A stretch of DNA of 56,279 nucleotides, taken from assembly GCA_022511145.1 (NCBI GenBank), contig JAFLSC010000010.1, positions 1 through 56,279 of the forward strand. Reading direction: 5' to 3'. Shown here one piece after another: positions 1 to 7,777 of this stretch (the first letter of the stretch is position 1; each line of letters opens with the position of its first letter). Origin of the DNA: Helicobacter sp. GTDB lineage: Bacteria; Campylobacterota; Campylobacteria; Campylobacterales; Helicobacteraceae. The notes beneath the pieces are model-generated. The model ran no database searches. It was given only the letters and a program-made list of their open reading frames with translations, and was not told the origin of the DNA. A program made the translations under genes and the position numbers.

Positions 1-34
1 TTTTTCTTGACAAGTGGTTTGCAGGAGGATAAAT

Positions 35-319
35 TTACCCATCAGAATCCTCTTTTTTGGTGCGTTTATTTTTTTCTTCAAGGGCTTTTTTCTTCTCTCT
101 TCTCCTTTCTTCCTCAATACTTGCTTGTCTCTCCCTTGCTCTTCTCATTTTATCAATATATTCTTGTCTTTCTGTGGGGGTTTGATAAGGAATGGGACGA
201 ATGAAAAAGATAATCAGCATTAAAACAAAAAAAATAGTGGCAACTTCTTGATTGGAAGTTAAATGATACCACGCCATTGCAACTCCCAAAGAGAGCAAAA
301 TCTTAAAAAATACAATCAT
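35..319 (-). CDS. Small membrane protein with charged tail
   Basis: Unrecognised 94-residue protein. Residues 1-45 form two hydrophobic segments (about 1-18 and 26-42) likely to span the inner membrane. The remainder is a very charged Arg/Lys/Glu-rich stretch that probably forms a cytoplasmic helix or short coiled coil and ends in Asp-Ser-Asp-Gly. The ATG at 319 follows the end of the upstream gene by 11 nt, so it is probably the last gene seen of a minus-strand operon. No catalytic motif is visible. The length and hydrophobic start make it a believable small gene, but no function can be assigned. Confidence 0.6.
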   Translation of the reverse strand: MIVFFKILLSLGVAMAWYHLTSNQEVATIFFVLMLIIFFIRPIPYQTPTERQEYIDKMRRARERQASIEEERRREKKKALEEKNKRTKKEDSDG

Positions 320-330
320 TTTTTAAGCCC

Positions 331-1155
331 TCAAATCATCTTTGGTGTAATTTGATGCTCATTAAAGCAAAGTGTGTGTGTTTTTGTATTTTCAAGCAAA
401 AGCAAAATGATTTGTGGTAAAAAAAGAATAGGAACTTCCAAATCATCTCGTCCAGAGGCTTTTTTGATTTTTAGGCTCTGTTCATCAAAAAGATGAAAAT
501 CCTCGATATTAAAAGTCGCGATAAAATCTACACCGCAATCTGTAATCTCATAATAATCTTTTGATGCCATTTTGTAGGCTAAATTCGCATTATGATTCAA
601 CAAATACGCATAACTTTCTTTAAAAAAAGTTTGCACCCTAAGTCCGCTCACTCTCTCTAACTTTTCAACAATCCACCAATCTTTTAAAAATCTCTCAAGC
701 TCTCTATCAACGATTAATCCGCATTTAAAGCTACTCCAACGTTGATTGATAATTTTAGTTTTATCGAGCCTCTCAAAAATTAATTGAGGCAAAAAAGTCA
801 AAGTTTTGTCAAGCTCAAAAAGATTAATATTTTCTTTTGAATCTTTTATTATTTTCTCTCGAAAATCTGCATTTTCTTGAAGCAATGCCAATAAATTTTG
901 ATACGCCAATAGCGTTTGACTATCACAGCACAAAGGAATTTTATCAGTTTCCAAAATCTCCAAAAAAGCTTTAAAAAGCTTGGAATAATAAGGAATTCCC
1001 TCCTCAATAAAAGGCAGAAATTTTGATTCTACAAGAATTTGCTTTGTAGAATCAATCCTAATTTCTAACATTTCCAAAAGTGTTTTTGAAGTTTTGGTTA
1101 ATACATTTGAACTCTTTGTGTAAAAATTATTATGCAATAAAACAAATTTTTCCAT
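331..1155 (-). CDS. Hypothetical protein
   Basis: Unrecognised 274-residue soluble protein, rich in Leu, Lys, Glu and aromatic residues, probably largely helical, with no signal peptide or membrane segment. A Cys-Cys pair sits near residue 78 (LCCDSQ). It starts 3 nt downstream of the preceding minus-strand gene (stop at 1159), so the two are almost certainly cotranslated and may act together. An AGGAT ribosome site lies 6 nt before ATG 1155. I vaguely associate this pair with Campylobacterota-specific proteins labelled heterodisulfide-reductase-like or DUF5644, but cannot confirm this from sequence. Confidence 0.6.
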   Translation of the reverse strand: MEKFVLLHNNFYTKSSNVLTKTSKTLLEMLEIRIDSTKQILVESKFLPFIEEGIPYYSKLFKAFLEILETDKIPLCCDSQTLLAYQNLLALLQENADFREKIIKDSKENINLFELDKTLTFLPQLIFERLDKTKIINQRWSSFKCGLIVDRELERFLKDWWIVEKLERVSGLRVQTFFKESYAYLLNHNANLAYKMASKDYYEITDCGVDFIATFNIEDFHLFDEQSLKIKKASGRDDLEVPILFLPQIILLLLENTKTHTLCFNEHQITPKMI

Positions 1156-1158
1156 TTT

Positions 1159-1824
1159 TTATCCTAATAAACGCTTTAGTAGCTTATGGGAAAAACTTTT
1201 ATGCTTTTCTAAAGCGAGGGCTTTTAGAGCATTAAGATTTTCATCATAAATATTCTCTTGGGGAAAAACATAAGTTTGAAGACTCTGGGCGTTAAAGATT
1301 CCTTTATCAATTTGTGAAATGTATTCTATAATTTGCGGATTCTTTGTTTTGTCATATAAATTCAAAGCAAGCAAGAAAAAAGCCTCACCGAGATATTCTG
1401 AATCCTCTATGCTTAAAGGCGTGGCATACGCTAAGGGCAAAAAAGCCAAAACAAAATCACTTTCATAAGAAAAGCCAAACTGCTCAAGTCGCCTAACTTT
1501 TTGGATAAAATGCGTTGTATCAATCTCTAAATCTTTTAAAGCTAAATGAGGATTTAGCGGCTCAATCCTCCAAGTTGTCCCAAATTTTTTAAACAAATCA
1601 TAACCCAAAACTTTAAAATCCCAAATCGCTACCCCATTGATTTTAAAACCATAGGCACTATAACCAAAATCATTAAGGTTTTGTGCGATAAACTCCAAAA
1701 TATCAGCAAGCCTTTCTTGCCCTTTAAGAATAATTTGCAATTTCGCATAATAAGGCAAATAATCCGTCTCTATATTAAAGCGGAATAATTCCAAATTGAT
1801 TTTTTGCTTCATTGGGTATTCCAT
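1159..1824 (-). CDS. Hypothetical protein, possibly DUF5644-type
   Basis: A 221-residue soluble protein. Its N-terminal third reads like a small alpha/beta domain that begins INLELFRFN and continues TDYLPYYAKL, a pattern I associate with Campylobacterota proteins of the DUF5644 type (recollection, low certainty). No cofactor or catalytic motif is visible. ATG 1824 has a strong AGGAGG site 4 nt upstream; the internal Met at residue 5 has none, so the longer start is preferred. It lies between the SspB-like gene (8 nt upstream) and a hypothetical gene (3 nt downstream), in a tight operon that may start at pepF or in front of it. Confidence 0.6.
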   Translation of the reverse strand: MEYPMKQKINLELFRFNIETDYLPYYAKLQIILKGQERLADILEFIAQNLNDFGYSAYGFKINGVAIWDFKVLGYDLFKKFGTTWRIEPLNPHLALKDLEIDTTHFIQKVRRLEQFGFSYESDFVLAFLPLAYATPLSIEDSEYLGEAFFLLALNLYDKTKNPQIIEYISQIDKGIFNAQSLQTYVFPQENIYDENLNALKALALEKHKSFSHKLLKRLLG

Positions 1825-1832
1825 AATCCCTC

Positions 1833-2300
1833 CTATTTCTTAAATCTCTGATTGTGATGATTAGAGAGCAACGCTTTCATAGAACGCGTAATCCCTTCTG
1901 AATCTTCTTTATTATTTGGACTTGCATAAGTGGCTAATAAATTAATATAAATGCAAAAATCCGAAGGAAAATTATCTTGGTTAGGCAAAATAATCTGCAC
2001 GATACAATCTAAAGGTGCAGTTACAAAGCTTCCTAGATTTTCACTCCCAAATCCCGCTTCAAAATACAAATTATGTTCATCAATCTCCAAACTCTCAAAA
2101 GTATAACCTGCCAAAACAAAAACCGATAATTCCCCAAAATTTTCTGTAATTTCGCTAGGAAGCTCGGGTTCAAATTTTACGCAATCGATTTTGCAAATAA
2201 TGGAAAAATTGACTTTTCTTTGGATAAGAAAAGTTAAGATTTCGTAGCAATGATTTTTGAGGAGCTGCTCGAATTTTTTGTTTTTAAATAAATTTTCCAT
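1833..2300 (-). CDS. SspB-like conserved protein
   Basis: A 155-residue soluble protein not normally named. Its layout resembles the ClpXP adaptor SspB: an N-terminal helix (LLKNHCYEILTFLIQRKV), then VNFSIICKID, a strand LSVFVLA, then LEIDEHNLYFEAGFGS followed by a Pro-containing VTAPLDCIVQIIL helix. In E. coli SspB the corresponding pieces are LLRAFYEWLLDN, PHLVVDV, IVLNIA, NDEVRFNARFGG and VSVPLAAVLAIYA. The C-terminal ClpX-binding motif of SspB is not evident; the tail is Ser/His/Lys-rich. The fold assignment is inference from this by-eye match. It starts 12 nt after pepF with a GAGGGG site. Confidence 0.55.
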   Translation of the reverse strand: MENLFKNKKFEQLLKNHCYEILTFLIQRKVNFSIICKIDCVKFEPELPSEITENFGELSVFVLAGYTFESLEIDEHNLYFEAGFGSENLGSFVTAPLDCIVQIILPNQDNFPSDFCIYINLLATYASPNNKEDSEGITRSMKALLSNHHNQRFKK

Positions 2301-2312
2301 AACCCCTCTCCT

Positions 2313-4031
2313 TTATAAAATTGCTTTTAATTCTTCAAGCAATCTTTGGATTTCCTTTAATCCAATCTGCCAAAAGCTCTCACTCTCAATATCCATTCCA
2401 AAAATCCCTACCAAATCTTTGGGAGATTGACTCCCACCAAGCGAGAGGAATTCCTCATATTTAGGGATAAAGCTTTTCTTATCTTGACGATACAATCCAA
2501 AAAGTGCCATTACTAAAAGCTGTCCGTAGCTGTAAGCATAACAATAAAAAGGGGTGTGAATAAAATGCGGGATATAAGACCACCAAATCGCATAATCTTC
2601 ACTCAAAATTACGCTTTTTCCAAACATTTTTTGATTTTCCTCTTGCCATATTTGGTTAAAATCCTCAACAGATAACTCACCCTCTCTTTTATGCACCAAA
2701 CGTTCAAAATTGGTAAAAACATTTTGTCTAAAGAGTGTGGCAAAAATATCCTCCAACTTCCCTGCATACAAGGCAATCTTTGCTTTTTTATCCAAAGAAT
2801 TTTTCATTTGCTCAAAAAGAAGCATTTCAGCAAATACCGAAGCAGTTTCTGCTGTTGTTAAAGGAGTATCCGCATTAAGATAGCCCACTTTATAAGAGAG
2901 TTTTTGGTGGATTGTATGCCCTAGTTCGTGTGCCATCGTGAAAGAATCTCGGCGGCGGTTAGTGTGGTTAAGCATTAGATAAGGATGCACGCTTGGCACT
3001 GCCCCGTGGCTAAAAGCCCCTCCTCGTTTATTATCTCTTGGGTGAGAGTCAATCCAACCTTCCCTAAAAGCTCCCTTAGCAATTTCATAAAATTTTAAAG
3101 AGAAATTTTTAAAGCATTCTAAAACAATCTTTTGGGAATCCTCAAAACTAAAGCCTTCTTCCTCTCCTCCTTCTAAAGGAGCGTATCTGTCATAATCATA
3201 GAGTTGCTTTATTCCTAAAAGTTTGGCTTTAAGCAGATAATACTCCTCAACCATTGCCACATTGTTATTTAGTGTTTTTACCATAGAATCTACGCTTTTT
3301 TGTGTGATTTGGTTATCAATATGGCGAGATTCCTCTAAATTCTTATATCCTCGTAATTCGGCAGTGATTTTTAAATCTTTACGCACCACATTATAAATAA
3401 AAGCAAGCAAATTAAGATTTTTTCTTAAAACTTCACTTAGGCTTTTGGCGGCTTTTTGTCTTGTATCGCGATTTTTATCATAAAGGAGACTTAAAATCTC
3501 CTCTTCGCTCATTTCTTTACCCTCAAAAGAAAATTTCAATGTGCTTAAATGTTCATCAAAAAGGCGTTTGAAACTATCAACGCCAACAGGTTGTGTTTTG
3601 AGTAAGATTTTCTCCTCTGGTAAGGTGAGCTGATGTTTAGCATTTTTAGCCAACAATTCCAAATAATAACGATATTTTCTGCTTTTTTGGATAAAGCTTT
3701 TTTGCAAGGTTTTAGGGAGTTTGTTAAATTCAACTTCAAAAAATAGCAAATGCTCTTGAGATTTATTCACCTCTAATTCACATTCTGCATAAAACGCCCC
3801 CTCTTTTGTGTTGGAGGCAAAACGCAAAAAAGCATAAGTCATAATCCTTGAAATTTCCTCGCAACATTCCTCATATTCACGCATAACCGATTCAAATTGC
3901 TCTTTTTTAAGGGTTTTGAGTTGTTTTTGATATTTTTTTTCAAAGGCGAGGCATTTTTCAAAATTCGATTGAATGAAAGTTTTTAATATTGTTTTATCTT
4001 TAAATAATGGACTTAAATCCCAAACACTCAT
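2313..4031 (-). CDS. pepF: Oligoendopeptidase F (M3 metallopeptidase)
   Basis: A 572-residue cytosolic zinc peptidase of family M3 that cleaves oligopeptides of intermediate length, probably recycling peptides. The zinc motif HELGH occurs near residue 365 in MAHELGHTIH, with the third ligand region about 25 residues later around TTAETASVFAEMLL, as is usual for the family. The N-terminal PepF-type helical domain and the C-terminal catalytic domain are both present and the length is typical. ATG 4031 is preceded by a 320-nt region without a minus-strand gene, so it probably heads the operon with the three small genes that follow with gaps of 3-12 nt. Confidence 0.93.
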   Translation of the reverse strand: MSVWDLSPLFKDKTILKTFIQSNFEKCLAFEKKYQKQLKTLKKEQFESVMREYEECCEEISRIMTYAFLRFASNTKEGAFYAECELEVNKSQEHLLFFEVEFNKLPKTLQKSFIQKSRKYRYYLELLAKNAKHQLTLPEEKILLKTQPVGVDSFKRLFDEHLSTLKFSFEGKEMSEEEILSLLYDKNRDTRQKAAKSLSEVLRKNLNLLAFIYNVVRKDLKITAELRGYKNLEESRHIDNQITQKSVDSMVKTLNNNVAMVEEYYLLKAKLLGIKQLYDYDRYAPLEGGEEEGFSFEDSQKIVLECFKNFSLKFYEIAKGAFREGWIDSHPRDNKRGGAFSHGAVPSVHPYLMLNHTNRRRDSFTMAHELGHTIHQKLSYKVGYLNADTPLTTAETASVFAEMLLFEQMKNSLDKKAKIALYAGKLEDIFATLFRQNVFTNFERLVHKREGELSVEDFNQIWQEENQKMFGKSVILSEDYAIWWSYIPHFIHTPFYCYAYSYGQLLVMALFGLYRQDKKSFIPKYEEFLSLGGSQSPKDLVGIFGMDIESESFWQIGLKEIQRLLEELKAIL

Positions 4032-4151
4032 TAATAAACCTTTAGATTGAAAATAACTTCATATTCTACCTTTTTGTTACCTTAAGTTTGTTAAATTTTA
4101 ATATTTTTTTGAGTTTTTTTAAGTTTTATGTGAAATTTTGGAAATTCCTAA

Positions 4152-4316
4152 AGACAAGAAAAGTTCAATCTTTTTTCTTTTACCCTACTCTATCAAAAAA
4201 GCCAAGATTTAGTCCTCGTGCAAGAAGCACTAGGACACGCTAATTTAAATACTTCAAGGATTTATACACATTTTGATAAATCCAAACTCAAAAAAACAAC
4301 TGAAATTATGGAGTAA
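4152..4316 (+). pseudogene. C-terminal remnant of a XerH-type tyrosine recombinase
   Basis: An open frame with no start codon, from just after the stop at 4149 to TAA at 4314-4316. It translates to a stretch containing FTLLYQKS, QDLVLVQEALGHANLNTS and RIYTHFDKSKL. This is the end of the catalytic domain of Helicobacter XerH/XerD recombinases, with the conserved His of the LGH box and the Tyr nucleophile of IYTH still present. The Arg-containing boxes and the whole N-terminal domain are missing, so it cannot act as a recombinase. It is the only content of the 4032-4355 gap and marks an old loss or a past mobile element. Confidence 0.8.
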
Positions 4317-4355
4317 ATCGTATTTTTATCGCGTAGGTTTATCTTAATAAAAGAT

Positions 4356-5261
4356 TTAGTCATATTGATTCTTTTTTTTGGGTTTATAGAGATTGATTAA
4401 ATAAATCGCAACAATCGCTAGAGTTCCACCAAAAAGCGTAAGAAAGCTAGGAATTTCACCTAATATCAAATAGCTAGTTATCAAAGCACTAGCCGGGACA
4501 AGAAGCGGAAAAGTGCTTGCTTTTGCTGCTCCAACATAAAAAACACCCATATAATAAACACTTGTCCCCAAAGCCGTAGAAAGCACCGCCACGACAAAAA
4601 GCATTCCCCAAAATCTCAAATCAAAATCAAAAATATCAAGCAAATGAGGCTGAAAATAAAAAAGAGGAAGCCAATAAATCACGCTCAAAAAAGTAATATA
4701 AAAATTAATCGCAATAGGGTGGATTCGTATTTTATGCGTTAAAATCGTTAAAAAAGCCCAATCTAATGCCGCAAGGAGAAAAAAGGTATTAAAACGCCCA
4801 AAAAGTTCGCTTAAAGAATGTAGGTTCAAAAGACAAATACCTGAAAAAATCCCCAAAACTAACCCCAAAACTTCATTTTTACTCATTGTCTTGGTGCTGT
4901 CTTTTTGCCATTTGTGGATTGCAAAGGTGAGTAAATAAGTAAAAACCGGCGTCATTGTCGTAACAAGCACACCGCCCTTCCCTGCACTTCCATAATTCAA
5001 GCCCGTAAAAAACAAAATAGAATAAAGGCTATTAAAAAAGGCAACTAAAATAAGTAGTTTAAAATCTTTAGATTCTATTCTTAAGGGAATCCTAAAAATA
5101 ACCAGAAGCGGGATTGAAGCCAAAAGGGCAAAGAAAAATCGCCAAAAAGTAATCACATCGGCACTTGTGTATTGCACAAGGATTTTTGAGCTAGGCCAAG
5201 AAGCACCCCAAAAAATCATCGCCACAACCATTAGGATTGAAAAAATCAAGCTTTTATTCAC
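4356..5261 (-). CDS. EamA/DMT family transporter
   Basis: A membrane protein of about 301 residues with ten predicted hydrophobic segments, built from two EamA (DUF6) repeats; the first carries FWGASWPSSKI and the second ALDWAFLTILTHKI. Family members export amino acids, purines or other metabolites; the substrate here cannot be told. I chose GTG 5261 because GAGG lies 6 nt upstream. An in-frame TTG four codons earlier overlaps that ribosome site and is unlikely. The gene stands alone, followed on the far side by the xerH remnant. Confidence 0.88.
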   Translation of the reverse strand: MNKSLIFSILMVVAMIFWGASWPSSKILVQYTSADVITFWRFFFALLASIPLLVIFRIPLRIESKDFKLLILVAFFNSLYSILFFTGLNYGSAGKGGVLVTTMTPVFTYLLTFAIHKWQKDSTKTMSKNEVLGLVLGIFSGICLLNLHSLSELFGRFNTFFLLAALDWAFLTILTHKIRIHPIAINFYITFLSVIYWLPLFYFQPHLLDIFDFDLRFWGMLFVVAVLSTALGTSVYYMGVFYVGAAKASTFPLLVPASALITSYLILGEIPSFLTLFGGTLAIVAIYLINLYKPKKKNQYD

Positions 5262-5408
5262 TTTTGCCCTCAAAATTTATCAAATTTCTAAAATTCATTA
5301 ACCCCATAAATCCCGCTTTTCTCACAATGACAAATAAAATTGCTAAATTCCAAATCCCCTCATCAAATCCCAAAATCTAGCCCAATCCTCTAAATCCTTA
5401 AATCCCAC

Positions 5409-6239
5409 TTAAAACACAATCGTTTTGTTCCCAAACACAAAAATTCTATCCTCTAAAGCCAGATTCAACGCCCTTGCTAAAACAATCTTTTCAACATCTC
5501 TCCCGCTTTTTTGCATTTCCCTCCAATCCATTGAATGATTCACTTTGATAATATCTTGATAAATAATAGGACCCTCATCAAGCTCATTATTCACAAAATG
5601 TGCGGTTGCTCCGATGATTTTTACCCCTCGATTATAAGCTTGTTTATAAGGATTTGCCCCAACAAAAGCAGGCAGGAAGCTATGATGAATATTAATAATC
5701 CTCCCTTCAAATGCCCTCACAAAATAAGGCGTTAAAATCCGCATATACTTTGCCAAAACAATATAATCAAAAGTGTAATTTTCAAGGATTTTAAGGATTT
5801 CCCTCTCGTGTTCCTCGCGGCTTAAACCCTCGTGGCTCACAAACAAAAAAGGGATTTTGAATTTCTCACACAAAGGCTCTAAAAGAGTGTAGTTAGAAAC
5901 CACCGCGACAATATCAGCCTTTAGCTCGCCACTATCATAGCGGATAAGCAAATCCCCCAAACAATGATTCTCTTTTGTGCATAAAATCACGATTTTTTTA
6001 GGCTCAATAGGTGTAATAGCAACCTCTGTTTGAGTAGGTAAAATCGCACAAATCTTAGATTCTAGGGACTTTATCTCACAATCCCCCTCAACTTGCGAAC
6101 GCATAAAAAAAATATTGCTTTCTTTATCAACAAATTCATCATTTTTTAAAATATTCAAATTATTTTCAAAAATCACCTGCGTGATACGTGCAATCAAGCC
6201 CTTGCTATCGGGGGTTTGGATTTTTAAAACATATTCCAT
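5409..6239 (-). CDS. purU: Formyltetrahydrofolate deformylase
   Basis: A 276-residue cytosolic enzyme that hydrolyses 10-formyl-THF to formate and THF, balancing one-carbon units. Residues 1-80 form an ACT domain (LKIQTPDSKGLIARI). The C-terminal formyltransferase domain keeps the Asn-His-Asp triad: IINIHHSFLPAF holds the His, and NNELDEGPIIYQD holds the Asp. Its ATG at 6239 immediately abuts the sppA stop codon (6240-6242), so it is translated from the sppA transcript. The length matches known PurU proteins. Confidence 0.94.
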   Translation of the reverse strand: MEYVLKIQTPDSKGLIARITQVIFENNLNILKNDEFVDKESNIFFMRSQVEGDCEIKSLESKICAILPTQTEVAITPIEPKKIVILCTKENHCLGDLLIRYDSGELKADIVAVVSNYTLLEPLCEKFKIPFLFVSHEGLSREEHEREILKILENYTFDYIVLAKYMRILTPYFVRAFEGRIINIHHSFLPAFVGANPYKQAYNRGVKIIGATAHFVNNELDEGPIIYQDIIKVNHSMDWREMQKSGRDVEKIVLARALNLALEDRIFVFGNKTIVF

Positions 6240-7109
6240 CTAAAAGCCTTGATTGAACTGACTAAAGGCACTCTCTATGCCTTTTTGAATCCCTTTAGCA
6301 AGGTTAGAACCCACGATTTTTTCTAAATACAAATCAATCTTATCTTTTTCTAGCCAATTTGGCTCTTTAACCCCGCTTAATTTTATCAGCTGATTTTGTG
6401 CTTCATAAAGACTCCCTACTTCATCAATAAGCCCAATCTCTAAGGCACTCTTAGCACTAAAAACCCTACCTTCAGCGAAATTTTGATTTTTCAAAGCCGC
6501 ACCCCTTGCCTCTTTAACATCATTAACAAACATTTGGTATTGCTCTTCTAAGAGATTTTCAAGCATTTGTCTCTCTTGTGTATTCCACTCCCGCATAAAA
6601 GTCCCCGCTTCTTTGTAAATACCTGCTTTGATAGTTTGGGATTTAATCCCCATTTTATCGGCTAATTCGCTAATATCTACGCCATTAAGAATGACACCAA
6701 TAGAACCCAGCAAAGCCCCACGATTAGCGATAATCGTATTTGCCCACATTCCTGCCATATAGCTACCACTTGCCATAGAACCTTGTGCGTAAGCAATAAC
6801 AGGCATTTTGCTTTTCAATCGTTTAATGGCTTCAGAAATCTCAACACTAGGGCTTAAAGCACCACCGGGTGAATCTATGACTAATAAAACCCCTTTAATC
6901 TTAGGTTCTTTCTCAATCTTATTAAGCTCCAAAAGGAAAGTATCGCTCTCCATAATAGGACCAAACAAATCAATCCTTGCTAAATTTGCAGGTTTTTGTA
7001 TCTCGCCACTAGGAGCAAAAATCAAAAACACAATCAACAAAAAGACTAAGGCTTTAAAATATTTCATAATAAAATCTAGCGGGGCTAACAAAATCCTAAA
7101 AAAACGCAT
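6240..7109 (-). CDS. sppA: Signal peptide peptidase SppA (protease IV, short form)
   Basis: A 289-residue inner-membrane serine protease that degrades leftover signal peptides. An N-terminal anchor (about residues 18-33) precedes one ClpP-like peptidase domain. The likely Ser nucleophile is S114 in SMASGSYMAG and the Lys base K166 in KAGIYKEAG; VIDSPGGA (77-84) forms the substrate-binding strand. This is the short, single-domain form typical of Gram-positives and Campylobacterota, not the 67-kDa E. coli form. AGGAG lies 5 nt before ATG 7109. Confidence 0.94.
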   Translation of the reverse strand: MRFFRILLAPLDFIMKYFKALVFLLIVFLIFAPSGEIQKPANLARIDLFGPIMESDTFLLELNKIEKEPKIKGVLLVIDSPGGALSPSVEISEAIKRLKSKMPVIAYAQGSMASGSYMAGMWANTIIANRGALLGSIGVILNGVDISELADKMGIKSQTIKAGIYKEAGTFMREWNTQERQMLENLLEEQYQMFVNDVKEARGAALKNQNFAEGRVFSAKSALEIGLIDEVGSLYEAQNQLIKLSGVKEPNWLEKDKIDLYLEKIVGSNLAKGIQKGIESAFSQFNQGF

Positions 7110-7137
7110 TAATTCTCCTTTATAATAAGTGATTTAG

Positions 7138-7456
7138 TTATTGAATCTTGACTGATTTTTCAGGCTCTTTGATGAAAAGTTTGACACCAAAAATTTCAAC
7201 TTTTGTATCGACTACCTTACCTTTTTCATAAGTGTATTTAATCCAAAAGCAATTTGAATTTATAGCCTAATTCTCCTTTAAACTCAATCTCATTTTGCCT
7301 CTTTTCATTCATTTGGATTAAAATCTTGTCAAATTCAGGGATTTTTAAAATAGTTATTAATTTCTTATCAAATTCTTTTTCAATTAAGAAATTATTGTCT
7401 TTTAAGGTTATCGCAATATCAGTATGAGAGACTTTAGCTTTAAAATTTACAAAGCC
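7138..7456 (-). pseudogene. Frameshifted C-terminal gene remnant, unknown function
   Basis: Two adjoining open stretches in different frames. The first starts near 7456 and reads FVNFKAKVSHTDIAIT to a stop after YKFKLLLD. The second continues from about 7265 as WIKYTYEKGKVVDTK and ends SVKIQ at the stop 7138-7140. They appear to be one protein broken by a frameshift around 7250-7265, with no start codon for the first part. Not recognised; the Lys/Ile-rich beta-type sequence suggests a small soluble domain. It sits next to a small DNA-binding protein in a patch of accessory genes. Confidence 0.5.
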
Positions 7457-7702
7457 TTAGTCTATGTTATTGATATTTTTAGCCGCATTGATGAGATTTT
7501 CTAAATCCTGCGTATCTTTTTTGAGTTTTTGTATAAGCTCTTCAGCTTTTAGTCCAATCATCAAAAGTTCATAGACTTTGGGTCTGTCCTTTTTCCATTT
7601 GCGGAGCGTTTTAACATTAATATCAAGTCTTCCTGCTATATCTCTTTGAGTCATAAGATTCCGTTTTTGTTTTAGTTTATCTTTTATCGCTTTAAAACAC
7701 AA
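7457..7702 (-). CDS. Small helix-turn-helix protein
   Basis: An 81-residue protein with a HTH signature: TQRDIAGRLDINVKTLRKWKKDRP, where DIAGRLDINVKTLRKW reads as helix 2, turn and recognition helix. It is followed by a helical region (ELLMIGLKAEELIQKL) that probably dimerises. It resembles the short Cro/C1-like regulators scattered in Helicobacter and Campylobacter accessory regions. Start is uncertain: TTG 7702 preserves helix 1, whereas the first ATG (codon 17, 7654) would cut into it and has only a weak ribosome site. Target unknown. Confidence 0.6.
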   Translation of the reverse strand: MCFKAIKDKLKQKRNLMTQRDIAGRLDINVKTLRKWKKDRPKVYELLMIGLKAEELIQKLKKDTQDLENLINAAKNINNID

Positions 7703-7777
7703 TAAAGTAAAATTAGGATTTTTAATAAAATATAGGGTAAAATCAGGACTTTAAAATATTTTTCAGGAGAGTTTATA

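Noticed and set aside
5274..5408. C-rich, repeat-like stretch between the transporter gene and purU
   Set aside because: Short, irregular AATCCC-type runs only; no unit length, hairpin or coding frame that holds up.
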